Assembly (NCBI GenBank): GCA_932294295.1
Contig: OW028575.1
Coordinates: 36,954,253 to 37,018,252 of the forward strand
Length of the DNA: 64,000 bases
Direction of reading: 5' to 3'
Source of the DNA: Alitta virens
Lineage: Eukaryota > Annelida > Polychaeta > Phyllodocida > Nereididae
The translations under genes and the position numbers were made by a program. Positions 48,365-59,994 of this stretch are shown here, one piece after another. Position 1 is the stretch's first letter. Each line of letters begins with the position of its first letter. Below the pieces are notes generated by a model. That model saw only the letters and a list, made by a program, of their open reading frames with translations. It did no database searches and was not told where the DNA came from.

Positions 48365-50804
48365 CACAGGCGTTCGCCAACGTGATAGCACGGTGTCAGC
48401 TCTTAGCGGTAAACACTTTACTAATACTATACCAAAGACAGTATATAGAATAAGACGGTCATCTTACCCCTAATCATGAGGTCAGGGGGATTAGGGCGCA
48501 CCAGGCGGCCACTTGTATTAATCATCACCCCACGCTATCTCACCCCCATCAGGTCATGGCGTCTATTAAGCAGGGTGGTGAAAATTGTTCGGCTTTTGCC
48601 TGTCATAATAGAAGAAATAACTGCACAATTTCGATTTTCCGCTTCCCAAAGGATGCTCAAAGGTATGTAAAATCTATTTATTCATGTGATTAAAACCAAA
48701 TGTACCACTACACTGAAATATTAGGCTGTTTAGATACTGTAAATGTGACAAACATGTGCATGGTTTGTTTGTAACATAGAACACATGCTCTGTCTAATTT
48801 AGATTAAATGACAAGTATCTACAATCTGCATGAATATTATATGACATATAAACTAAATTGCATAGATTTAGGTAAACATTGAGAGTATGCTATTTTATTT
48901 TAAAAAAATTTTAATTTTACTATTTGTAATTTTACATATAAAATACTTGATTATGATGTGTCTACTTGATAATGATCACTTGTAAACAATAGATTTTAAC
49001 ACATATTTGTCATGATCTGTTAAATAGATGTAAGAAATGGGTGATTAATACCAGAAGAGGGGATCTGGATCACCTGTCTGCAGAACAACTCTACAAGAAT
49101 TACAGAATATGTGCCAAACATTTCGAGGATTCGCAGTTCATGAATCCTAACAAAAACAAGCTGGTCTGGAATGCTGTCCCCACCCTTTTTGATGTCCCTA
49201 ATCCCCCAGCTAAAATCACCCCACCTAGATCCATTGCAAGGAAAAGACAATGCCAGGAAGTTTTATTGACTTCAAAGAGGCACAGAGGTAAGACCTGGAA
49301 ATGTTTGGCCTCAGTAAATTGAAGTATATATACAAGAAACTTGCAACTGTATTTATGATTTCACTGATGTGATCAAGGGACCATACTTAAAGGTAATTTT
49401 ATATTGCAGGTGAAAATGAGCAGGAGATTCTGGATCCAGGGCCATCCCAGGCAGAGTATCAAGAGAGTAGCATTCTCCCCCACCGAACAGGCCCTATCAC
49501 TTCATCTCCAACCAAGGTGAAACTCAGGAAACAAATAAAACATCCGAGGAACACAGTTACCAGACTGAAGAAAAAGAAGAATAGTGGTGACATTCATCCA
49601 AGTGCCACAAACCGTGATATTAAGTCGGTGTGTACCAAATTAGATAAACTTCTGCCATCAGATGCTGCTCGATTTGTAAAGTCACAAATTAGGGTCCACC
49701 AATTAAAAAACAAAAAAGGTATGAGATGGACACTGAGTGATAAGATGTTTGCATTGTCAGTTTATTATCACAGCCGCAAAGCCTACAGGTTGCTTGGTAA
49801 GCTCTTTACTTTGCCATGCAAAACAACGTTAACAAAACTTCTTGGAAACAGCAAAATTTACCCTGGTTTTAATGATAACCTTTTTCAGGCAATCAAAAAG
49901 AAAGTGCAAACTCTTTCCAACAGAGACAAACAATGTGTCTTAGTATTTGATGAAATGGCAATAAAGTGTAGTCTGTCTTACAACAAGTACCAGGATTCAG
50001 TAGAAGGAGCCGAAGACTTTGGCACTGCAGGGAAAACAAAACTGTTGGCTAATACAGCCTTAGTTTTCATGATCAGAGGTTTAGCTGACAAGTGGAAGCA
50101 ATGCATTGGCTACTTCTTGAGTGCTGGTCCTGTTTCATCAAAGACTTTGAAAGACCTTACTTTGCAAGCTGTAGGCAAATTGACAGAGGCTGGGCTTAAT
50201 GTTAAAGTTCTCATCTGTGATCAGGGATCCAACAACAGAAGTTTCCTAGAAACTCAGTGTGGTGTATCTGTCGAGAAACCATACATCATTCATGCAGGGC
50301 AGAAAAATGTTGTTCTTTCTCATGTGAACATGTATACAGTAATGTAATTGAATTTAACATATATTTGGCATTTGTTTCCGTATTTTTAATAGTATTAAAA
50401 TGATTTGTGACTTATATGCCCGTAGCACTGGGTAGTCATTGTTTTATTGTTATTGTCAGGGTTTTTATCCTAATTTGATCATTATATGTTTTTAATCATG
50501 TGATTCATTTGGTTGGGCCTAAGCTTGGATTCATCCAAGGCCTAAGTAACCCAAAATAAAGATGCCCATTATTTTATGAGAGTGTTTTGTTTGATGATTA
50601 CCAAGCTGTTTGCATTGACAGCTACACTGACAGGCCCAGCTGGACTTAGTTAATACTGATGGCCGCTTGGTGCGCTGACCACTGCACTGGCTACTATTGA
50701 CCCCAAAAGCAGATGAACGTCTTAGGGTCTTTGACTATACCTATTAAACAGTAATGTTACCGCTAACAGCTGACACCGAGCTATCACGTTGGCAAACGCC
50801 TGTG
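48365..50804 (+). mobile_element. P-element-like DNA transposon with TIRs
   Basis: The left end (48365 onward, 'CACAGGCGTTCGCCAACGTG') is the inverted match of the right end (to 50804) over about 50 bp with few differences, including 'cggtgtcagct' and 'ttagcggtaa'. Flanks AGCCGCC (left) and AGCCACC (right) could be a 7-bp target duplication with one change. P elements usually make 7-8 bp duplications. The transposase gene lies inside on the plus strand. Confidence 0.85.
48556..50347 (+). CDS. P-type THAP transposase, C-terminally truncated
   Basis: Three exons with consistent phase: 48556-48662, 49028-49287 and 49410-50347 (434 residues). An N-terminal THAP zinc finger (residues about 8-90) has C-x4-C ('CSAFAC'), 'FRFP', 'CKKW', 'CAKHF' and 'AVPTLF', the full C2CH set that binds transposon DNA. 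A basic linker follows, then the P-transposase RNase H-like fold with two catalytic Asp in 'LVFDEMAIK' and 'LICDQGSNN'. The protein stops after 'HVNMYTVM', so the GTP-binding insertion and the third acidic residue are absent. Frames are otherwise intact. It may act as a DNA-binding repressor, as truncated P proteins do in Drosophila, but this is inference. AATAAA occurs near 50555. Confidence 0.85.
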
Positions 50805-51603
50805 AGCCACCCATGCTGTATAGTCAAAAGAGTTATGCTGACATAAGTGTTCCAGATGGGGTTGGATGACTCCACATTTCTACCAGTTACTCCACAATGA
50901 AAAACAGAGGTGAACCTGACCTACTGTTATTTTGTCTCCATTGACTATTAGTGACTAGAAAGTGGGAAAATCAGCACCTGCTTGTTGTCAACATAATCTC
51001 TATAGGCCATGAAAAGGTTATTATTCATCCAGGCATAAATGTACACTGCTAATAATTAATTTCAATTGGGGAAGTTTGGGCATCCTACACCAAATTGACA
51101 TTGCCAAAATTTCAAGTTATCATTAGGACATCTCATGTTAAAACTGGCAGTTGTGAAAATCTGTAAAAAAAGCCAAAAAGGTCGTATTCACTCTTGATTT
51201 CTTTTATATATATTTATCATTTTTCCTAGGTTATCTAAGTCATGAAATTAAGTCACACCATGCTAGAAAGACCCAATGCAGTGTGTTCCGTCTCAAGCAT
51301 GCCTATCGGCGCTCTTGCAATTGACAGCAATGTTTTGTTCTAGGCCTAATAGTATAATAATTTTGCTTCTTCACTCTTAACAGAAATTTTCAGCCTATCC
51401 TGAAATTGGAAGGTATGATCAGACAATGCTGGTTATTATGAAACGCTGAAATTATTTTTCATTAGTCTTAATGTTTGCAATAAGCAACTTATCACATTGC
51501 CTCACCATCCCCTATTGTGACCGAAAGTTAATTTTAATCTATTTGTGGCATGATTAAGCTGATATTATATTTACTGATATCAAAACCAATTGGATTTTAT
51601 TGG
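50805..51603. other. 5' flank of alpha-amylase
   Basis: No gene seen. The direct repeat at the P-element edge is at 50805. The proximal promoter is listed separately. Confidence 0.5.
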
Positions 51604-51638
51604 TATATAAGAAAGTGTAAGAGCTAGGCAGTTCAGTT
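51604..51638 (+). promoter_or_regulatory. amylase core promoter: TATA box and initiator
   Basis: TATATAAG at 51604-51611 and TCAGTT at 51633-51638. The initiator A (51635) is 31 bases from the first T of the TATA box, the usual spacing. The start ATG follows at 51646, leaving a leader of about 11 bases. Confidence 0.75.
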
Positions 51639-51645
51639 GGACGCA

Positions 51646-54444
51646 ATGCACCTGTTACTGCTTTTAGCATTCACTTCGGTGGTGGCATTTGCCAGAGCCC
51701 AATACTTTGGCAACTACTACTGCCAAGATGGTAAAGATGTGTTCGTCCACCTTTTTGAATGGAAGTGGACTGATATTGCCAATGAGTGCGAAAGCTTCCT
51801 AGGCGATCATGGTTTCTGTGCCGTTCAGGTAAGAATTTATTCTTGATTTCGATCATTTGACGCAGTAAGTTATATACTTAATGTCAAAATTAGCGGAGTA
51901 AACTTTAACCCCTATTGAGAGTAAACATAGTTACTCTCCAGTAGATGGTCTGAGAGTGAATTGGGCACTCATACCTAGTGCTGACCAATAGGTGTGTAAT
52001 CTGAGCCAGTGTAGTTTTGATCATGTGACTATACAGTTAGAAATTTCAGTTATATCAAGAAATTATCACAACTTCAAATAGCATAATGTTAACCTTTCTA
52101 TCTGTCATTTAACTTTCCCAAAATATGGCAATATGAAAACATCATTGACAAATATTTGTTTTGATAACAAAACGTCGCAGTTTATGTGGTAGGAATTAAT
52201 AAAATTATTTGATTGGCAAGTCAATTACAAATTCGTCAGTGTCCCCTACAGAGGAAAGGAGTACACAATCAGACCTGAATATATAGGACCATTTATAGGG
52301 GTGCATGATGAAAGATAACCAACCAATCTGGGGGACCTAGAGAATTTCTGTAAGGAAGAATGGGCAAAAAATGAAACAATAAAAATGTACAGAAACTCAC
52401 AAAGGGTTATTCCAACTAGTTATTGATGCAAATGTAGAAATACTAAGTACCAAGCACCAGGGATGTGTACACTTTTGAATATTGTGAAACTATGTTCCAT
52501 TATAGGTACTAATATGCATCCTCTGTTGATTCTTACAATTTCTTGCCAGTTTATGGTACAGTGTATATGGAGGGCACTGTATGGCAATTACTTAATTTTG
52601 TAGTAGAGACTAGGTACTTATACACTTGAGTACAATCAACATCCTTGCAATGCAGTATTTTTTATACACTTCTGTTATCAACAATTTCATCATATCCTGC
52701 ATCCAGATCTCCCCTCCCATGGAACACAGATGGATGGAGAACTATAATGGCTACATCAACTGGCCATGGTGGCAGAGATACCAGGTGGTCTCTTACAAGA
52801 TGGACAGCAGGAGTGGTACTGAGGCAGAGTTCAGAGATATGGTGGAGAGATGCAATGCTGCGGGAGTATGGTAAGTGCCATCCATACTAATGCGGCTGTT
52901 CTATACTTTAAAAAAACGTCAGTCTTTCAATCTATGGTCAGAAATATGTATATATTATAAAATCTTGAGCGACAGCACTTAGGAAAAGTATTCATGTATG
53001 GCAACCTACTTACCAATTTGATTGTAGTGGGTAATTATTAAGTTCTCAAGGGCACTCCATGCAGGTGCATGTAATAATTATATACAGTCAAGGTTGGCTT
53101 GTAATCTTCAATGGGCTTTCACTGCTTAACCCAACTAACAATAACAACCAATGTGACGTGGCAGAAGCACTTTGAAAGACTGAAATATTTTGCATTGTTT
53201 GTCAGTGTAACATTTTCTGCTATAATGTAGACTTTTCTTGACTTAGGATCTACGTCGACACCATCATCAACCACATGACATACGGTGAATCTGGAACTGG
53301 AACGGCTGGCAGTCCATACGATGGTGCTGACAATTACTATCCTGGCGTTCCATATTCCCCAGCCGATTTCCATGGTCCTGATGTCTGTTTCACCGAGGAT
53401 GGTAACATCCATGACTACAACAACCCAGACGAGGTTCGCTACTGCCGTCTTAATACTCTGAGAGATCTGCGACACAGCACTGAATATGTGGATGGCGTGA
53501 TTTCAGAGTACATGAACAAGTTGATTGACTGGGGAGTTGCAGGATTTAGGATCGACGCCTCCAAGCATATGTTCCCTAATCACATGGAAGGCATCTTCGC
53601 AAGAATTGATGATCTGAACACTGAATGGTTCCCACCTGGCACCAAGCCTTTCATCTTCCAAGAAGTCATTGACCTCGGAGGTGAGCCCATCTCTGGTAAT
53701 GATTACACCCACATGGGCCGTGTCACAGAGTTCCGCCATGGCATGAATTTGGGAGATGCATTCAGAGGAAATTTTGGCCAGCGTCTTGCTTACCTAGAGA
53801 ATTTTGGTGAAGAGTGGGGAATGCTTGCTGGTCTGAGCGCTGTTGTGTTCATTGATAACCATGACAACCAACGTGGTCATGGTGCTGGAGGCTTCAGCCG
53901 AATCCTGACCTTCTTCGAAGCTCATCAATACAAACTGGCGAATGCCTTCCAGCTGGCCTGGCCTTATGGTTATGTAAGAATCATGAGTAGTTACTTGTGG
54001 CCTCGGGAAATTGAGAATGGTGTGGACATCAACGACTGGATGGGACCACCTGCCCTTGAAGACGGTGCCACCAAAGATGTAAACTGTGAGGACGACTGGA
54101 TCTGTGAACACCGCTGGCAACAGATCTCCAACATGGTTCGTTTCCACAATGCTGTTGTGGGAACTGATGTGGTCAACTGGTGGGACAATGACTTCCAAGC
54201 AATTGCCTTTGGAAGAGGTGATAAAGGCTTCATCGTCTTCAACAACGAAGCCTTTCCCATTGAAGAATCCTTTGAGACTGGACTCCCTGATGGTGAATAC
54301 TGTGACGTCATTACATGCGACAACAATGTACCACCCTGCGGAAACAGTGGAGGCACTTGCCGTGACAGTGTGACTGTCACCAATGGGGTTGTGCAGATCA
54401 ACCTTCCCAATGATGAAGACCCAGTTTTTGCTATTCATGTGTAA
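51646..54444 (+). CDS. alpha-amylase (GH13, chloride-dependent animal type)
   Basis: Secreted enzyme hydrolysing internal alpha-1,4 bonds of starch and glycogen. Exons 51646-51828, 52707-52870 and 53247-54444 give 514 residues, close to the usual length. A signal peptide ('[18 protein letters not shown]') precedes mature '[20 protein letters not shown]'. The catalytic triad is visible: Asp in '[10 protein letters not shown]', Glu in '[12 protein letters not shown]', Asp in '[12 protein letters not shown]'. Chloride ligands are the Arg of '[10 protein letters not shown]', the Asn of 'DNHDN' and the Arg of 'YGYVRIMSS', so chloride activation is expected. Calcium-site 'INHM' and 'KHM' are present. 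The C-terminal all-beta domain is complete. The in-frame TTG at 51637 is not the start. Intact, with its own TATA promoter and polyadenylation signal. Confidence 0.95.
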
Positions 54445-54468
54445 TCTGTTTAACTAGTTTTGGATGTG

Positions 54469-54474
54469 AATAAA
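54469..54474 (+). terminator. amylase polyadenylation signal
   Basis: AATAAA 25 bases after the stop codon, in 'gtgaataaagtgctgg'. Confidence 0.85.
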
Positions 54475-54959
54475 GTGCTGGAACCTCTGATGGCTGGATA
54501 TTATTTAACCATAATATCTGTATTCACATTCCAGCATCCATATCTGGACATTTTCATATTAGATGTACCTCAATAGGATAAATGGACCAAATGGTTTACA
54601 CTTTATTTTTGGTCAATGACAGTTATTTCTTGGTCTCCATACCCCGTTAGTGACTTAGTGTTAGTTGCACCAAAGGAAGTTGCAATGGATATGAAGCCTT
54701 AATTGCTTGCCCAAATGCTTAAATGACAGAAAACCAAATATATTTGTCAAAAATGTTTTTTCTCTCATTCCTATCTCCTGTACCAAGGGTCCAATTGAGA
54801 TACAATGCATCTTTACCAATGCGGCTTTGCACTGTTATACTGACTGACTGCTATCTCTATCATCAAGGGTGAATCAAAGGAATAACCAACATGGTGTTTG
54901 TCTTAAAATGGTTTAAAAAAAAGAAGAAAACAAAGGGGTCAATTACTACACAGCAACAG
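54475..54959. other. no gene seen
   Basis: Intergenic sequence between amylase and the LINE ORF1 remnant. Confidence 0.5.
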
Positions 54960-55430
54960 CAGTCTTTTTTTTATCCCTATAATCCCAAACTTTGTTTTCG
55001 CTGCCGGTGCTCTGGCCACATGAGCCATACTTGTTCAAGACCTGAGACTTGTGTCCAAAGAAAATAGAATATGTTCATTCCAGAGACAACCCTTATAAAC
55101 GCATGCCTTGTGTTAATTTTGGTCAGGCCCACCCGGTCTTTGACCGTAGTTGCCCAAGGTGGTCAAGTGAGACAGAAGTTCAACGACTGAATGCAACCCA
55201 AGCATTAACCTATGCCGCAGTTGCATCATTACCATCTATTCCCAGGTCAACTCAGAGAAAGAGAGTCCAACTGGACTTGCAATACAAGTATTCAAAGGTA
55301 AACCCTAGGGAACCAAGTACCAATGTTACGGCTTCAGTATCTCCTAGTCCATCGGCTCCATCCACACATGGCGATGTCGATGTAGCTGCTACTACTGCTG
55401 AGATGGACCCTAGCAGCGTGTGATCCTGAA
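54960..55430 (+). pseudogene. LINE ORF1 (gag-like) zinc-knuckle remnant
   Basis: One frame (about 54985-55065) has a perfect C-x2-C-x4-H-x4-C knuckle, 'CFRCRCSGHMSHTC'. After a frame change, 55049-55423 carries a second, damaged knuckle ('CVNFGQAHPVFDRSC', with Phe in place of the second Cys). It is followed by 'RWSSETEVQRLNATQALTYA', typical of ORF1 proteins of Jockey/I-like LINEs. A tail 'ataaaatgattgaacttgaa' lies near 55800. Dead copy; ORF2 is absent. Confidence 0.75.
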
Positions 55431-56363
55431 TTACTTCAGGCAAGTCCCAGCCCTGAAGATCAAGAACTGAGTGAAACTAATTCTAGCTCCGATAATGAAG
55501 ACTTTACTGCAGATCACTATCTAACCAAGGTTCTCTGTTACCCCCACTGATGATTATTCATCAGTTCATGATGATGTGGTAGAACACGACCTGGATACTT
55601 TAGTGATCTTTTCCAGTGAAGCGGCAGTCTACTTTGTAGTACCTTTTTGCTGATCTGCTGAAAAATTTGTATTGCAAACATTTACTTTAACTATAGGTGG
55701 TCCCTCGATAGTGGCACCTAAATGCCTTAGAGGGTTCTCCTCCACTGAATAATTTTATTTTTATGTTGATTATGTAGGATTGTTAAATATAGTGGTGAAT
55801 AAAATGATTGAACTTGAACTTGATACTACCCTAAAGCTGCTTGCTGATTAATACCAGACACATGCAGTCAAATGCTGTCAGCCAGATCTAAAATGCAGTA
55901 TGGCACCTAGCCCAAAGAAATATTTACTAATGCTGCAGATGTGAGACGTATTATTGAGCCTTATATGTTTAGTATCTTGCACTATTGATGACACTCGTCC
56001 TGCTTGACATGCTTTCTGTTGGTTCAAAACTATGCAGAAAACTTCCTCATTCATAGGTACAGACTTGTGATAGTATTCTCCTGTACACTTGCTAGCCATA
56101 CTTATGTATCCATACCATAGTCAGACGTTAATGACAGTATAGGTTAAAACATTGTTAACTGCAACTACCCTATATCCCTATACCCCTTGTGTTTATCTAG
56201 TGTTGTTTGCCATTAAACGCTGGATACAAAGTGTAGTAATTTTTGATTTATGAAACACAAAAATACAACCAATCTTTTAATCACAACAACAATGCTAACA
56301 TATCAACCACATGCAATCCAGAATGGCAAAAAAAAAAAAGACATAAAAAAAAAGTCATCAATA
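55431..56363. other. rest of LINE remnant and 3' flank of the GalNAc-transferase gene
   Basis: The LINE-like 3' tail at about 55797-55825 suggests the remnant ends there. The remainder has no supported feature apart from an A-rich stretch at 56327-56353. Confidence 0.5.
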
Positions 56364-57887
56364 TCACATCCGAGGTTTCAATGTATGATGCATCATGCCG
56401 TGTCTTTTCTTATAAGAAGACACTTCATCTGAAAAAGCCATCATACCTAAAAGACCATGTGATGCTTCACTGTGAGCTTTTGATCCTATGCATGCCTTGA
56501 ACTGTTTCCAAGATAAACTGTGATTACAAGTTTTCTCATGCCAAGTGTGAAATAATCCATGATCAACTGAACGGACAATCGATATGTTGCTTTGCGAATA
56601 CTTTCTGAATAACAAGACATCTTCCATGCCCCATCCAATAATGTCTTTCTTGAATCCACCTAAACGCAAGAAGTCACTTTTGTATTGGCAAGTCATTCCA
56701 TAGCCAAAATCCCTCCAGAATCCAGCTTCGGAAGAGATTACATACAACTCTCTTTCTCTGGGTATGCGAAGGTCTTGCAGGGTGTACACCACTTCTGGAT
56801 TGTAGAGACTAAAAATTATGGGATAAAAGACCTTCTCTCCATGCTGGGTGTTCAAGCGACATCTTTGCAAAAAAGAAGAACGATAAATAATGTCTACATC
56901 CACAAAGAACATCAATGCATCATCTTCTATTTGCTGCGCTGCACTTTGTATAGCCTTCCCTCTGGAAAATCTACCAGGTACTTGAATCAGATGTATGTCA
57001 GAGAAATCATTTTGCGCCTTGGTAGTTTCTATAAGAGCCTTTGTTTCATTCAATCCTTTCAATCCTGAGTAAGCAATAGTCAGAATAACATTTTCTTTGG
57101 CTTTGATAACTGTAAGACCAAAGTTTGCTAGAAATCTCTTCAGCATGTCAGTCCTTCCAGCTAAGGGCAATATCATATGAATAGTATCAATCTTAGCATT
57201 AGTACCGGAACTTCCAATTAAATATAATGGACCAGAAGGTCTAATTACTGAAACTTTGTGGTATATTCCATTCTGAACATCTGCAGATGATTTGAAAAAG
57301 ATCTCATATCTTGTACCAATACCTGGATCAGTTCGAAATATACCATCAGTAAAAAGGTATCGCTCGGTTTTATTTTGTCTGGAAGCATAAACCTTAGATG
57401 TGGCAAACATAATCACCTCTTGTATATCTTTCTTTTTAACACCTTCTAGTCTTTCCAGGACTCTCCCATAAGTTCCAGAATTGACCACATATATGTACTT
57501 CTGGGTGAAACTGGCATATTGAATGACATCAAATTCATCCAAAAGAAAGCGAATATCATTTTGGGCATCCCTAACTTTCCGCTCATACAATTCCGGGTCT
57601 TCATCACCCAGACCCGTCAGTTTTTTCTCTTTGTCTGATAGTATATCACTTAACTTTGTGTCATATATTACTTTTTCGTATTGTTCCAGCTCATTTTCTA
57701 AGCTTTTAATCCTTTCTTGCAATGAACTGATTTGTGCCTGGAGTTCTGCGTTTTGCTTAGCCCATATCTTGCAGTCATCACCAGTGATTTCAATGGTGCT
57801 GTTGTTCCACATGATGAAAGTGATGGTTGCAGTGCTACTCAAGCAAATCATGATAAAGATCTTCTCCAATCTGCGTGTTCTCCTCAT
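56364..57887 (-). CDS. chondroitin sulfate N-acetylgalactosaminyltransferase (CSGALNACT-like), single exon
   Basis: Type II Golgi enzyme that adds GalNAc to start or extend chondroitin chains. 507 residues, near the 530-540 of vertebrate CSGALNACT1/2. Layout: short basic cytoplasmic tail ('MRRTRRLEK'), signal anchor (about 10-27), coiled coil (about 40-75, 'SSLQERIKSLENELEQYEK'), and CHGN glycosyltransferase domain (about 230-490). The metal-binding motif is 'FVDVDIIY'. Conserved 'CRLNTQHGEKVFYPIIFS', 'GFWRDFGYGMTCQYKSDF', 'GGFKKDIIGWGMEDV' and 'FHTWHEK' follow. The whole CDS is in one exon and intact. An acceptor-like 'tttgcag' sits about 25 bases upstream of the ATG, so a 5' UTR intron is possible. 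Vertebrate orthologues have many coding introns, so this may be an old retrocopy or lineage intron loss. Confidence 0.9.
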   Translation of the reverse strand: MRRTRRLEKIFIMICLSSTATITFIMWNNSTIEITGDDCKIWAKQNAELQAQISSLQERIKSLENELEQYEKVIYDTKLSDILSDKEKKLTGLGDEDPELYERKVRDAQNDIRFLLDEFDVIQYASFTQKYIYVVNSGTYGRVLERLEGVKKKDIQEVIMFATSKVYASRQNKTERYLFTDGIFRTDPGIGTRYEIFFKSSADVQNGIYHKVSVIRPSGPLYLIGSSGTNAKIDTIHMILPLAGRTDMLKRFLANFGLTVIKAKENVILTIAYSGLKGLNETKALIETTKAQNDFSDIHLIQVPGRFSRGKAIQSAAQQIEDDALMFFVDVDIIYRSSFLQRCRLNTQHGEKVFYPIIFSLYNPEVVYTLQDLRIPRERELYVISSEAGFWRDFGYGMTCQYKSDFLRLGGFKKDIIGWGMEDVLLFRKYSQSNISIVRSVDHGLFHTWHEKTCNHSLSWKQFKACIGSKAHSEASHGLLGMMAFSDEVSSYKKRHGMMHHTLKPRM

Positions 57888-59923
57888 CTTTTAAGAAGTC
57901 CAGCCTCTCTGCAAATTTTCATCTATTGTTAATACTTCAGAAAATAGGGTTTCCATAACCTGATGCACCAGTTGCATTATTAATAAATTTGTAACTGAAC
58001 CAGTTATTTTTTGTACTTTTATTACAATGGCCATTACATCAAACATGTGAACCAGATTGTTTGTGTGGCATAAAATTTAATGTCCATTTCAAGCCTGTGA
58101 AATAACTGTATAACAGATTACATATATTGATAACACTCGTGAATTCTTATCACCATTTATAACTACTGTAAATATTGCCTTTTCATTCTTGCACATTTTA
58201 TCCCTTCACATTATTCGCACTAGTCTATAAAATGTCACTTTTATGCAACAGCTTAGAAACAGGAGACACACCTTACATACACCACGAGGACAAAGTCCAA
58301 CCCAAAACAAACTTCCCAGCAGAGATTACAGTGACACTCTTGATCACTCAAGCATGGTCAATACACCTTTGACCTCAAGAATAAGTACCTATAGGTACCA
58401 ACAGGTGGCAGTTCTGGATTGGAGACCAGTGTCTCTGGATAACATGTTGGCCTTCACTCACTACTATGGGCATAGATAACTTTATGCTATGGGTTAAGAC
58501 CTGTTTTTGCACTTCTCCACTCCCCTTGGGTCAGTCTGTAGCTTTGAGTAAGAATTTACCTGACCCAGCATCAGTGACCTTGGCCCATTTCTACAGTTCA
58601 TAGGCAACTTTTGAGAATTTCAAATAGCTATAATGCACATAATTTAAAAAAAAAAGAGCTTCACTTGTGTTTTGCATATGTCAATAGTACCTTGAAGATA
58701 TATACACATACATCAAAGAGTTATTTAATGTTACACCGCTTTGTAACTTTGTAACTTAGGTCGCCATTGGCTTTTCAATATTTTGGCTTGAAAATTCAAT
58801 GGCAGTTGTAGATGGAACTGCAGCAATACCTCGACACAGGTTCATTGAGAACATACCTACAATATTTACCTGGACATACTGATAGCCTCGAAAGTCTGCA
58901 ATGAGCCATCCACACCAGATTCTTTGATTCGCAATATGACCATGTTACTTTCATAAATTAACATATCTGCACATACTTCATGTATAAAGCATCAGTACAC
59001 CACAAAAATAGGGAACCTTGAGGCCATGGCCAGAGACACCTCGCACTATAAGCCAATACCTTTAATTGAATCATTTAATAGACTGCATTAATGATCAGGA
59101 TTTTTTACTTATAGAATCCTAACAGGTTATAGAAATTTGTTTAACTAGACCTGGATCTCATGACAAAAAACACACCAATGCAGTTACAAACTATTAAACT
59201 TCCAAAGCAATTAGATGTTTGGCCATGTCCATTGAGAATAGTTCATAAATTTGCCATTAGGGGCACTCAAATTTACGGTACCTTTATTCCAAGCCTTTTT
59301 GTCTATCTCATTAAATAAGCCTCCAGCAGCATACTCAGAATATATTAATGCCTTCCATCAGTTCAACGTCTAAACAGTGAAGACTGGTTGACATAATTGA
59401 ATGAAAAATCACAATCCACAAATAGATATTTCCAAGTTTGACAAGAACGAACAAAAAGCTTTAATTTTATGCATATGTCTATATATTTCTCAAAAAGGCT
59501 TTTTCACTGATTTCACAACCATGCAAATTCATACCAATCAATGTATGATCAACGTCTCATGATGGATTGAAATCTCTGGTGGCAGTATTACTATTTGACA
59601 GCAAGCATTACATTCTAAACATCAACAAAGGATTTATCCTCAGATCCTCATATAAAATACACACAATCTTAGATACACCAACACAGCAAAGAGCTTAACA
59701 TCATACTCTTAAGAGATATACATCACAATAATCATTAATAGCAAATTTTACCATATTACACCTTCTTCACTGTTGTACATACCTTGACCTTAAAGAAATA
59801 ACTGCTTACAAATTAATTATCCAAGCTATATTGATCAGGTTCCTTGATAAACTTAACCAAGTTCCTTTAAAACAAACACCTGCTGTATCCAAGATCTTTA
59901 CACCCCATATTATTATGCTGTTA
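57888..59923. other. intergenic; no gene seen
   Basis: Holds the upstream region of the GalNAc-transferase gene and the 3' flank of RPA1. Small frames at 58175-58479 have no family feature. Confidence 0.5.
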
Positions 59924-59929
59924 TTTATT
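59924..59929 (-). terminator. RPA1: RPA1 polyadenylation signal
   Basis: AATAAA on the minus strand about 66 bases after the RPA1 stop codon. Confidence 0.6.
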
Positions 59930-59994
59930 AATGATGTACCTTTACAATAACCACTATCTACTATTTACAGGTAAAACAGTAACTACAAAATAGT

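Noticed and set aside
53119..54438. Minus-strand open frames of 78-214 codons across the amylase exon 3
   Set aside because: They are antisense shadows of the amylase coding sequence, with no family features of their own.
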